Assembly: GCA_963969345.1 (NCBI GenBank)
Contig: OZ017768.1
Location: 11,324,193 to 11,388,192, forward strand
Direction: 5' to 3'
DNA length: 64,000 nt
Source of the DNA: Turbatrix aceti
Lineage: Eukaryota > Nematoda > Chromadorea > Rhabditida > Panagrolaimidae
This document shows, one piece after another, positions 13,801 through 24,464 of the stretch. The position numbers were made by a program, and so were the translations under genes. The notes under the pieces are model-generated. The model saw nothing but the letters and a program-made list of their open reading frames with translations, was not told the origin of the DNA and searched no databases. Numbering within the stretch: position 1 is the first letter of the stretch; each line of letters opens with the position of its first letter.

Positions 13801-14626
13801 CTTCAAATCTTTGTAGGCTTCAAAATGCTCTAAAACGCGCTAAAAACGAATTTTAAATTGGGATGGTATCTAATGAAACGCGTAAACAAAAGCTTGGCTG
13901 CCTCGTGCCCCTTCGGTTCGTGTCAGAGATCGTGCGGCAGGAGCACAAGGGAAAAATAAAGGAATCAGCGGACGTAAGAGACGATTAGTCGTCGTTCGTC
14001 GTCGTTGCGAGTCATTTTCGTTCATTCACCCCCGCCCATTTCATTCCCGCTTACATATTTGCTTCGACAAGCTCGCCACGGATGACAAAAAAAAGTGAGA
14101 AAATAAAGCGTGAGCAGCGATGGGAAAAGAAAACCGATACAAAAACAAAGCATCAGATTGATACGCACGCATCAATTCCGCAGAAAAACACGAATTTGCC
14201 GTTGACCTCCTGCATGCAGCCCAGGGACTACAAATCTAAAAAAACGTAAAAGCGCCGCGCACGATCAAAACAACGAAAAACATCGAAGCAGATCGAAGTT
14301 GCGTTCAGTTCATCCAGTTGGCGAGAAAACGAGCGGGAGACAGAGAGCTGCAGCTGTTGGCGCACACTGCTGCTGCTCGAGCCAGCTGGGCAATATCCGC
14401 TCGCGTAAGCCGACGAGTCTTGGCACGACCGACTGGCAGCCACAAGGCAACAATTTTTATTATATTTAGAATTGTCAAACGTAAATTATTATTTTTTAGT
14501 GCGTGTTTCCTTGTTGCGTCACTCCTGGCAACGTTGTTCAACTGACTGGGCGGCCCAGGAATGAATCGGAGGGCACGATAGATGAAGAGGGCTACAGCAT
14601 CGAACAATTTTTCTTTCTCTTTCCAC

Positions 14627-15164
14627 CAGAGTTGTTCAATTCGACAATTTTCAGTGCTCGCTCTGCTCGCGCTCTTTGAGCAATTCACTTTTTCGTGCTC
14701 GCTCTGCTCATGCTCTTTGAGTTTCTAAAATTTTCGCGCTCGCTCCGCTCGCGCTCTTTTATTCTCAGATTCTCTGCTCTTGCTCTGCTCACGCTCGTGA
14801 GTCGAGCAGGAGCGAGCAATGAGCGAAAATGGCTCACACAAGAAAAGTGAATTTTGAGTCACAAATTCAGTCCCTCGCGAAAAGAAAGACCGCATATTGC
14901 TTGGAGATACCCCCAACATTGTGTTTTTGATCGAAACTATCAATATTTTAGTATTTGTAGCACTAAATTTATAGTGAGCAGTGCTCATTTAAAAATTTCT
15001 CGCGCTCGCTCTGCTCGCGCTCTTTGAGCAATTCAATTTCTCGTGCTCGCTCTGCTCATGCTCATTGAGCACTCCAATTTTTCGCGCTCGCTCCGCTCGC
15101 GCTCGTGAGCTGAGCAGGAGCGAGCAGTGAGCAGGAGCAATTTGGTGAGCATCAAACAACTCTG
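14627..15164. mobile_element. non-autonomous hAT-like element (MITE), 538 bp, with GCTCGCTC interior
   Basis: Ends are inverted: left CAGAGTTGTTCAATT, right (reverse complement) CAGAGTTGTTTGATG. Both sides are flanked by the identical 8-bp CTTTCCAC (14619-14626 and 15165-15172), the target-site duplication length of hAT transposons. The interior holds two arrays of GCTCGCTCTGCTCGCGCTC-like units separated by about 180 bp of AT-rich DNA. No transposase is encoded. Confidence 0.8.
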
Positions 15165-17260
15165 CTTTCCACGACAAAGAAAAAAGGGCCGGCAAAAGCC
15201 TTCGAATTCATGTCAAAGGAAAAGTTGGCCCTTGACAAAAAATTGTTTTTCTCATGCCACACTCTTGTTTTCTTTTGGTCTTTCTCTGCTTTCTTTTTTT
15301 CCCTGGATAGAGCGCGAAGAAGAAGAAGAAGACAAGCTGTTCGGCTCGACCCGGCTTGCCTCTGTGCCTGGCGCGCTACATCAGCATCAGTGGACGACGA
15401 CGTGCATGAAATGCACGAGCTTTGAGTGCCTCTAGCTGGCTTGGCAGAGAGAGGAGGGAGGAGAGCTTAAAATGCCACAAAGCATCGTGTTTTAACTTCA
15501 ATACTACCACCAACCGGGCCGACTACATAGATATTTAGCACACGGCTAGCAGAGGAGGAGTTATTCGTTCTGCTCTGCGGCAGCAATGACTGGTGAGTTT
15601 GACCGAGAGAAGGAACGCAAAGAGCACCATCGCACGTGGACGGATGGAAAGGGGATGGGCAGGGTGGGCTGGGTTGTTAAAAATCAGGTCCGGGGGTAAC
15701 ATTTTGTTGACAACGCCGTGATTTTGATAGGCAATGATTTTTTGTTCTAATTCTAAGTAGAATAAAAATAGGTTTTGGAAAATTTAATTGAATATATTAT
15801 ATGTAGCAATTTTTTGTTGTTTTTATTTAAACAGTAAAAAAATTGTTTTTATATTCCAAAATGTTCGAGATTTCTAAAAATTTTTCATTTTTTTTTGTCA
15901 AAAACTCGTCCTAAACCCTCAAAATCCAACAAATCTTCAAATGTGCCGAAATAATTTTCCCTGCATCTCCGGCCGCATCCAGCCACCCAAGCACCTAACT
16001 ACTACCCCTTTTCTTCTCTTTTTTCTTTATAGCTATACTTTTTGTTAAATTGCTTTTTTTAACACGAAAAACACCAGAGTGAACAATATAACCCCAAATA
16101 CCCCCGTGCCCGTGTCCGTGCCCGGGCCATCCAATTCGCATAACACCCCTAACATCCACGGTTACATCACACAAGGGGGAGAGAAATTGACGTCAGAAAC
16201 TCCTTACTATGCATGTAAAATTGCAAGAACCGAATCCTAGGGGGACAAAAAAAAGAAGGAAGAAGAAGGACATTTTAAACCATTTTCAATAAAAACAAAA
16301 AACGATTTTTTCGTGTTTCATGCGAGGAAAAATACTAGATTCTGTCACGTTACCAAAATTGTCATTCGTTCTGTTGATAGCATAAACAACACCTCAAGTC
16401 GCATGCATGCTATTCTGGTATTTATTTTTTTGTTATTTATCTATCTAGCTAACTAAAAAGTCGTCCGTAAAACATGGTTGCGAGAAAAGTTGCAAAGAAC
16501 GCTGATGTACATAAATACTTTGAAATGTGATCCAAGGTTCGCGTAAAAATTTCACAAAATGCAAAAAAATCTGAATGAATTGCTTGGCCCCAAAAAAATT
16601 GGCAAAATCTAGGATCTGTTAAGAATGTCGAATTTAGACATTTCTTTCATGAATTGAAATAAAAAATTGTTTTAAGATAATTTTAAATTCATAAAAACCT
16701 AAAAAATTTGCAAAATCCACAAAAAAAATGTTGCCCTCCTTTTCATCGCCCTGCCCTTATTCACCCTTTCCCGCTGCCGTGCACACTGAAAAATACATTC
16801 ATAAAGTGCTGTAGGCGATGACAACAGAGTCAAAAGGTTTAAAATGTTTGTGTGCCTTTGAGCACAAAAAAATAACCAACTACCAATAAAATTTTAAAAA
16901 CGCTCAAAATTAGTGGTTCAAAAAATAGGACCTCATACGTTCAGCTTATCCTATATTCCCAGAGTTTGTCGTCATTGGATTGTTCTGGGAAAGAAGAACA
17001 AGAAAAAAAAACTTTAGTCCCACATCGCTCTGGCCTGGACTAAATGGTTTGAAACATCTCTGCACACAGGCAAATAAATGTGTGTCCTGTCTTTCTTATG
17101 GCTTAGGAAGTGACAAAATAATGGGAGAGAGGTTTGCCGATAAGTAGAAGAAAATATAAATTGTTCAAGAAAGTAAAAACGGCGCTAAGAGAATCTGGGA
17201 TGGAAAAAAAGAGTGCACAAAAGGCAAAGCAATAGCAGAGTTTTCTAATCTGACTTTTTT

Positions 17261-17480
17261 CTACCGCTCGCTCCGCTCCCGCTCTTTTATTTTTTTTAAA
17301 AAACTTAAAAAAAAAAAAAAGTTTTTCACTCGCTCCGCTCTCGATCCTTATTTATTTCCCTTTCTACCTACCGCTCGCTTCGCTCACGCTCCTTTAATTT
17401 AAATTTTTTTTCTCTTGCGCCTTATTTTTTTCTGTCTTTTAACGCTCGCTCCGCTCCCGCTCAGGAGCGGAGCGAAGAGC
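17261..17480. repeat. cluster of GCTCGCTCCGCTC repeats
   Basis: Several units of the form CGCTCGCTCCGCTC separated by T- and A-rich spacers, ending in an inverted copy (GAGCGGAGCGAAGAGC). The units match those inside the element at 14627-15164, but no terminal repeat or target duplication could be placed here. Confidence 0.6.
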
Positions 17481-17960
17481 TGATTTATATCGCCGGTCTG
17501 AAGTACGGCACCAAGCCTGTCCGAAACTTTTTTTGTAAAAACAATTAGTATTATTTCCAAAATAAAATGAGGTTGTCTTTTTTTGCACTTTTTATATGTT
17601 TTTGTCAAAAAACATTGTTTTTTGTGAGCTTCAATAAAAAAAAATAAAATTAAGGGGGCCAATGCAGGCCGGCCCGCAGGCCTAAACTACCGGCCCGTTT
17701 TAGGCCTTGATCATGTTTAAAAAATAATTTAAGAAGAACTGTATTTTGAAGTACATACAACGGTCCGGCTTAATATTGTTAACAAGTTACATACATATAT
17801 AACTCACGAGTTTGCAGATGGAAAGAAACTCGTCAACTGAATAACAATTCTGGCAAACAATTGTTTGTTTCCGTGTTTTAATTTTTTTTTGCATTTCAAT
17901 AAAGCTTTATGTTCTATCGATTTACGCGTCTGTAAAGTTTGCAATTACGATCGGTTTTGC

Positions 17961-19647
17961 TTACGATCGCCAATGCCTTAGAGTGAGGGCATCCATGGAT
18001 TTCGATCTTGGCGTGTAGGGGTACTGGGACCTGGCAGTCGACGGCGCAGCTCGGAAACGATTGTACTGCACTGTTTGTTGCATTCGAGCTTGTTTCATGG
18101 CATGAACTTGCTGTTTTTGCTGGTATCGGTCGCGTTGAGCTGATCGGGTTCGAATTCGGTCGGAAGATGTGCTGCAAAAAGCAAAAAATCACGCATTTTT
18201 TGTGTTCGATTAATTTTCCTTTTTTTTGTTGGAACTCACCTTGTGTCAATAGCGTTGTCCGGAAGGTAATACCATGTATCCCTGAAGCTTTGACCTACGG
18301 GAATCAATACGTAAGCTCCACGTGACATTAGTTCTGTCACGTCTTTGATTCGAACTCCATCCATGTCTACCAATCTGAAATTTTTCCGTTTTTTTGATTT
18401 TTTAATTTTTTTACCCACTTTGAAGGTTTGACGGTAAATCTTCTGGCTATGAGCTCTAGTATAAAAGGCAGTCCTTTCTCGAGTTGAGCCCGTGTGAAAC
18501 TGATATGCTGCGATTCCAACCCTTGACCGTTCAAAAAGGCGTAAATAATGTATGCGCCAGGATTTGTTTGGTCCCATCGGTTGTATATCCTCGCAGAAGA
18601 TTCTCTTAACTGACCATTCCGTCTAGAAAGAAGGATGTTAGTCTAAGAAATCAGCCGATGCCAAACTTTTTGTGTTTTTCAAGCATTGGTTTTTCACGTT
18701 CGGTCAGTTGATCGAGATCTGCCCAGGTGGGAACTTCACCGTCTTCGTTGTACAAGCTGTGGTAGTCACTTGTTCGCGCAGAAGCGACTTCGGGTGGTTC
18801 CAAAGAGCCATCTTGCACGGATGAGTAGATCGTTCGGGTTTCGTCGTCTTCATCGGCCTCCGGCCGGGGCATTCGACTACGGTAGCTAGAGGTTTCTTGG
18901 AGTGGGGGAAGGTCAAGACTTCTAAAGAAGTTATTTGTGCTTTTTGACTATAGGGCGACAAAAACATGTGTTTTTATAAAAAAGTGATCTCAAACTGCAG
19001 TTATAAAAAGTGATCTCAAACTGCTGGCAAAAAACTTACATTTTATCAAACGATTCCATTCCGGCTAGCACATAAGTTTGACCTTCAATAATTTCTTCAG
19101 GATCAGTAATTTCTTTTCCGGATGAATCGTAAAGCATTGTGTCATCTGGATCCATATCAAGGTGAGATGCAATTTCTTCTTTGAGGTCCTCCATCTTTGG
19201 TATTCTCCAAACTCTCCAGATGTACAGCTTTGGACGATTTGAGGTATCCCCATTCCTTCGGATGTATATCTTTACAGTTCGTCGACGTCGATATTGATTG
19301 AATACCGTGTTATCCGGTCTTCGACTGGAAGTCTCACCCCGTCGAGCTTTATTGAGTTCAACAAAGCTCAAGTGGTTGTACGGGTCGTAAATACTGGGAG
19401 CTATAACAAAAAATGTTACAAATGAAAATTGATCGAATACTTACTAAATCCTGAAAAAAACGAATTCATAACGTCCCGAACTTCTAAGCGTAGCAAGGAT
19501 GACTAATGTTTTTTATAAATAGTCAAAACAGAATTTTAATTTAAAAAAACACTTCTTCAAAAACACTTATTCATTGTTGATGTTTTGTAAATACTTACTT
19601 GTCTTTTGTTTGTGTGAGGTTGCAGCATTTATTTTGCTAGGCAACAT
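17961..19647 (-). CDS. tandem doublecortin-domain protein
   Basis: Exons: 19599-19647, a 6-nt microexon 19445-19450, 19040-19400, 18667-18921, 18419-18622, 18240-18374, 17961-18171, giving 406 residues. Domain 1 (about residues 45-140) shows RTVKIYIRRNGD and EIIEGQTYVLAG. Domain 2 (about 225-330) shows SSARIYNRWDQ, LPFILELIARRFTV, LVDMDGVRIKDV and MSRGAYVLIPVG. Doublecortin domains bind microtubules. The tail is Arg/Gln-rich and no kinase domain follows, so it resembles DCX/DCDC2-type proteins rather than DCLK/ZYG-8. Several introns are only about 45-50 nt. The start is the first ATG after an acceptor-like site; extra 5' exons are possible. Confidence 0.8.
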
Positions 19648-20460
19648 GTTGTCTGGGAAACTCCCCTTGTTTGGATTGGTTTGGTTTGTTCTCCTGAAAC
19701 AGAAAATATTTTTTTTTCAGGAGAATTATTTTTATACACGTGAAAATGAATAAAAATAATTCATTCTCGCATCAGAACATCGACTATGAAATTGAACACG
19801 AGGGATATTACGCTAGATCATTGGACATGCAAAGAAAAAGCCAGCCATCAAGATCAAGAAAAGATTTTCAATCAAGGAAAATTAAATGCAGTTAGAAAGT
19901 GCGGAACGCGGAACGAAACACAGATAGGATTCAGGCGACGTTGCCTGAATCCTATTTTTTTGATTCATTCTTCGGAAGCACCGGGTGAGTTAACACCATT
20001 CATGCAAAGAATTGCTACCAAGTCAGAATCTGTTTATTACCGCTCGCTCCGCTCCTGGGCGGAGCGAAGTGCGGAGCGGGAGCGGCCGAAAACCCTGATA
20101 CCCAAACGTTGTATTTTCAAAAAAAGAGCAATACAATAAATTGACAAATCATCAGTCTATCAGTTTGTTTTTTTAGTCGTATTTTTTTATTTTTGATATA
20201 AGCAATCTGAGTTAAATATACAAATATACATATTGCATACATATTTGCATGAATTCAAACATTGATATCAGTGACTGCCTCGATTTTGCCCCCGCTCAAC
20301 ACCAAAGTTACGAAGGTCACACAGATCAATCAACATGATTTTATTCCCAAAAAAAATTGCTGACCTCGTCACAAAAGGCCAAAGACAACATCGAGATCCA
20401 AATCCAAAATCGAAAAACGTCCAACGCAAAAATAATACATCACAAAAAAGGTACAGCGAG
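19648..20460. other. intergenic with a short GCTC repeat cluster
   Basis: An acceptor-like TTTCTGTTTCAG at about 19695 lies upstream of the doublecortin start and may be a trans-splice site or a 5' UTR intron end. A short run of CGCTCGCTCCGCTCCTGGGC plus its inverted form is at about 20040-20086. No gene recognised. Confidence 0.45.
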
Positions 20461-21147
20461 TTAGCGACCAATGTGAAAGCCTTCAAGAAACTCGGGAAAC
20501 GGTTCGCAATCCGTCAGCAAAAGTGAGCGTTTGTTGCTGCATCCAGGCTGCGGGCACTGGCAGAGGCGTCGCTCGGATTTGTTCCGGGCCACGTGGGCCT
20601 CGATGGACGGCTTGTGGTAGACGTGGTGACAGTACTTGTTGCGCACGGGCTCCGTGATTTCTCCGCCTGAGATGGGATCCTTCTGGCGGACGACCGTCTC
20701 TGCCTCGACGACGTCGTCGTCATCATCGCCGGTGCACCGAACGACAACGCCTTCATGGATGCATTTCTTCAGAACACCGAGAGCTCCGTAGTTTCTGGCC
20801 TTCGTTGCATTTTTCTTAGAGCGCCTAAAAATTTGTAAAATCAGATTCTATAAACAAAAATGATTTAAAAAAACCTACAGCGCCAAAAAGTCGGCTTCAA
20901 CGGGGCCCTCAAGCATCTCTGGGTTCTCAGCTTCTTCAATAAGTTTTTCGTTGTCGTCTGAGAGTTTTTGGAGAGCAACGTAGTCTATTTCGAAATCCTT
21001 GGCCATCTTTTGGAGTCGAGTGTGCTGTTCGAAGAGGAGTTTCTTAGTCATCTCATCGCCGGTTGGGTTGAGGTCGTGAGAGGTCAGAAGATCGACCAGT
21101 TCGCTGAGCAGTGAACAAGACGTGTCGATTTCGTTAATCGCTTCCAT
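20461..21147 (-). CDS. nsmce2: E3 SUMO-protein ligase NSE2 (SMC5/6 complex)
   Basis: Two exons, 20879-21147 and 20461-20824, giving 210 residues (human about 247). The first exon is helical and would be the SMC5-binding arm. The second carries the SP-RING: KDPISGGEI, NKYCHHVYHK and LCQCPQPGCSNK, with the C-H-C-C zinc ligands present. The protein sumoylates partners during DNA repair within SMC5/6. The start ATG is 2 nt after an acceptor-like TTTTTTAG, consistent with trans-splicing. The COQ6 gene ends 158 bp upstream on the same strand. Confidence 0.87.
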
Positions 21148-21305
21148 GACTAAAAAATAATTCAAAAGAAAGAACAAAAAGCCGGAAAAATCAATCAAAT
21201 AATTTTCATGGGGTCAAAAACCCGTACAACACCTCCAACAACAACGAATTCAAAATCTTCATTATCCTACAAAAAATCATAAATCACCGAGAAAAAAAAT
21301 GTCCC

Positions 21306-23027
21306 CTACTTGGATGCCTGATAGATAATAGCATCCTTGATGGGAACAAGACGCTCAACAGCCGACAGGCCAAGAGATCGCAGGAAAACGAGAGGGCCAA
21401 AATCTGTACGGTAGAGACGATTAAGCCAGTCGACGCTCAGCATGATCGGCATGTTGTGGCGTTGTCCTTGTGTATCGTAATCGCGGAGGTACGTCAACGA
21501 TCCAATGTCTCCTCCCTCGCTCGATGCCTTTTCGAGCTGCTGCGCAAGGATTCTGACATCACTCCACCCGGCGTTGACGCCCTGTCCAGCTAGAGGGTGC
21601 ATTCTATGAGCTGCATCGCTGAAAAAAAATAAAGATGGGTTTTAAAAAAAAATAGCTAACTAAGATCAAAATTTATACCCAATGAGAGCGGCACGAGGCC
21701 GAATGTAGGAATCGGAGGTTCCAAAGCCGAGAGGGAACGCAGCGCGGTTGTCGACTTGAAGAGAGGCGATGACGGGAGGCGTGAGGTTTACCCGCGGACG
21801 GTGGGGTCCAAAGAAGGGGATGCAGCCTGTGAGCTTGTCGAGAGCAAAGAGGACTTGGTTTGTAGCGTCGTTTTGGAGAGATTCGGTGTGCTGAACAAGA
21901 ATGTAAAAAAAAAGTAATAAAAAAATTATCAGTATGAACAAAAAGTGACGTTTTTCGATAATTTTATGAAGCGTAAAAGTACGAGAATTGTTACTCGAAG
22001 AAACATTTCGAATGCGCTTCGTAAATAAAAACTATTTTGTGCGGTAAAAAAATCTTCACCCATCCTATAATTCCTAATACCCCCAAAACTCACCAAATAA
22101 TGATTGAGCTCATCAACAAACTCCTCAGGCTTGAGAGCAACCAGCCTCTTTGCCTCCGCCGTCGTCGTCGTCCAAACCAGCGAGCTCAACGATTCGCCGA
22201 GCGGCAGTAAGGCAATGGGTCCGAATGGCGTAAATCTCTGCCATGCAATGCTATTGCTGCCCGCATTCGAGACGTTGAGTGTTGCAACGACGCCAAATTG
22301 CTCGTATTCCCAGGTCGTGTAGTCGACGGCCATGGCGGATCGAACCGAGCTCTTGACACCGTCTGCGCCAATGAGGAGAGCCGTGTCAACCGAAGACTCA
22401 TCTGACAACTTGACCGATGACAGCTCGCCGATAGTTGGGGGAATCGAGACGTCTGACACACGTGATTGGGCTTTGACCGTGATATTTGGGCATGTGGAAG
22501 AAATTTTGTCGTACAGCGCACCGACGATGGCGTCATTTTCAATGATGTACGCAATTTCCTGGTCATCGGATAGTTGCTCGAAACGAAGGGAAGCCTGTGA
22601 GCAGCTGTCCATCACCTGAAAACATTAGAGATACTAAAAAGTTGGCTTATTGCCCCAATAAATACAAAAAACGTACATACAGATCAGTGACTTTCTTGAC
22701 GCGATATTTCTCGATGGCATCCCAAACGCCAAATCCCTTAAACATTTTGACCGCAGCAGGGCCAACAGCCGAGACTCGGTTCGCGTGATTTGGAGGAGGT
22801 GGACCGAGTGGCTTCGGTTTGCCGGACTCCAGAAGAAGCACCTTCAGGCCGGAGAGCGCAGGAGTCGTGCCGAGAGCACACGCCATCGCATTGCCCACCA
22901 TGCCGCCGCCGACGATGACGACATCGTAGAAATCGGAGGGACATTTGGAATTTGCCGTTGTACTAGAAGACAGGGCCTTGACCGCGGTCAGAGATGACCA
23001 AATCAAGCCCGAACGAGCAACGATCAT
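21306..23027 (-). CDS. coq6: ubiquinone biosynthesis monooxygenase COQ6
   Basis: Four exons: 22677-23027, 22094-22615, 21679-21890, 21306-21618, giving 465 residues (human 468). COQ6 is the mitochondrial FAD monooxygenase that hydroxylates C5 of the ring of coenzyme Q precursors. The FAD motif [17 protein letters not shown] follows a basic/Ser-rich N terminus that looks like a mitochondrial presequence. [15 protein letters not shown] is typical, and the second FAD motif [19 protein letters not shown] is split by the last intron. The chosen ATG gives the presequence; an in-frame ORF extends 46 codons further but carries no targeting features and is probably 5' UTR. Confidence 0.93.
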
Positions 23028-23400
23028 GGCAATAGTCAATTGATTTTTGGCTTGAAAAATATGGCTGAAAATAGCAAAGAAAGCAATGAAATATTCAAAA
23101 TCGCGGAAGTAACATAATAAAAAGTTAGAAATGCATGTTATATTTATGCCATCAGGATAATCCAAAATCCCGAAAGGAAAAAGTTCAAACGTATAAGGTA
23201 TTCAAAATTCACCGACAAAACGGCAACTACAGTACCTGTTCACACAATTTTAACATTTATTACTCCCGCCAGCCAGTGTACCAACACCCATAACAACCAA
23301 AAAATTACAATAAATTAACGCTACCCATTAAATACCAAAATTTCCAACCAGTAGCTGACTAGAAAGCAAAACAAAATTCCCGGCAGAGAAAATCTTGGAA

Positions 23401-24411
23401 TCAAAAAAGTTGTTCAGTAATCATGCGTGATCGTAAATCGCTCTAAAAAAGTCAGAATCATTAAATATTCCAAAAAAAACGGTTAAAAACTCACAATCCG
23501 TATCGGTTCGGGGACGTTGAAAATAAGGGTTTTGGTGACGATTTTGACGGCATCCTCCATCGAAATGAACATGCCAGGAGACACGAATTGAAACGTGGTC
23601 TTCTTGGGAGGGCGGATGATTGCTAATCCTTCGGAGAGTTCTTTGACAAATTGTACGGATAAAGCTTCACCTGTGACTAGACTACGGACTTTTTGGGAAG
23701 ACGTCACGAAATCGTCAATTTCGGTTTTGGTGTATTCAAAACTCTCGAGTGGAAGTGTAGCAAGTGATTTGGCAACTCCAATTGTTGGAATACCAATGGC
23801 ATCGCCTACGTGACAGGCACATCCGGCGACTGAAAAAAATGTGGAATTCAGGAGAAAAAAATACGATATTGGGAAGAGTGCAAAAAAGGTAACAGTTTAG
23901 TGACTTTTTGACCGTGATCGGTAGCCTAGGCATAAATACTTCTTTACGTGCAAAAAATAACGTTTTTAAAGAAAATTAATAATTTATAAAGATTATCGTA
24001 ATCAACAAATTCGTTTTGTGGTACGCACGCACGCAAAATACAGTATTATCAAGTTTTAAATGCTTCTCATTGCGAAAAAGTAAAAAGCTTACGTTTCGAA
24101 TGATACCATCCATTCCCGTCAATCAAAATGACGTCAACCGGATGAATATGTCGATGTGCAGACACGAGATCGACAAAAATAGGCCCTTCTCGAAGGAACA
24201 AAAATTCGGGCACATAGGGCTGAGGCTGAAGAAAGATCTCGTCGGCAGTGTAGACTGTTTTGAGCGTTTCAAAATCCACGATGGTGTAGCTAGCCACGAG
24301 GACATCTGAATTGTCTGGCACAGTCGAGATATCCAACCCGCCGACAAATTTGACCTTTTCAAGTTTTAATTTCGGACTTTTATCAGAATAGTGTTGATTT
24401 GCAATTTTGGC
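23401..24411 (-). CDS. endov: endonuclease V domain, apparently 3' half of an ALG8-ENDOV fusion gene
   Basis: Exons 24093-24411, 23495-23829 and 23401-23442 encode 231 residues plus stop. Endonuclease V cleaves next to inosine, mainly in RNA in animals. Visible: GGLDIS with the first catalytic Asp, YVPEFLFLREGP with the Glu, VDVILIDGNGWYHSK with the second Asp, GVAKSL, and a C terminus EPIRISDLRSR. The His usually found in the SPGH/VGHR segment is replaced by Met (VSPGMFIS). The domain has no ATG before its catalytic core, and its first exon starts in phase with the last ALG8 exon, whose final residues ERWQ read like the start of ENDOV. I therefore read it as spliced to ALG8. Confidence 0.82.
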
Positions 24412-24464
24412 CTAGAAAAAAAACGATTCTGTCAAAATTATACATAAACAAAAAACAAACCAAC

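Larger units (their letters stand above)
10855..17960. other. 7.1-kb region without recognisable genes
   Basis: Holds the probable regulatory flank and any noncoding 5' exons of the CNNM gene. I found no ORF with family resemblance or convincing splice-site pairs. It includes a hAT-like MITE at 14627-15164, GCTC-rich repeats at 17261-17480 and a G run near 13043. A short ATG-containing segment followed by GTGAGT near 15585 could be a first exon on the plus strand, but nothing downstream connects to it. Confidence 0.5.

Noticed and set aside
14305..15195. Minus-strand ORFs with repeated RARAERARK
   Set aside because: They are translations of the GCTCGCTC repeats inside the MITE, not a real protein.
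15583..15600. ATG followed by a GTGAGT donor, possible first coding exon on the plus strand
   Set aside because: No downstream plus-strand exon that could join it was found for 13 kb.
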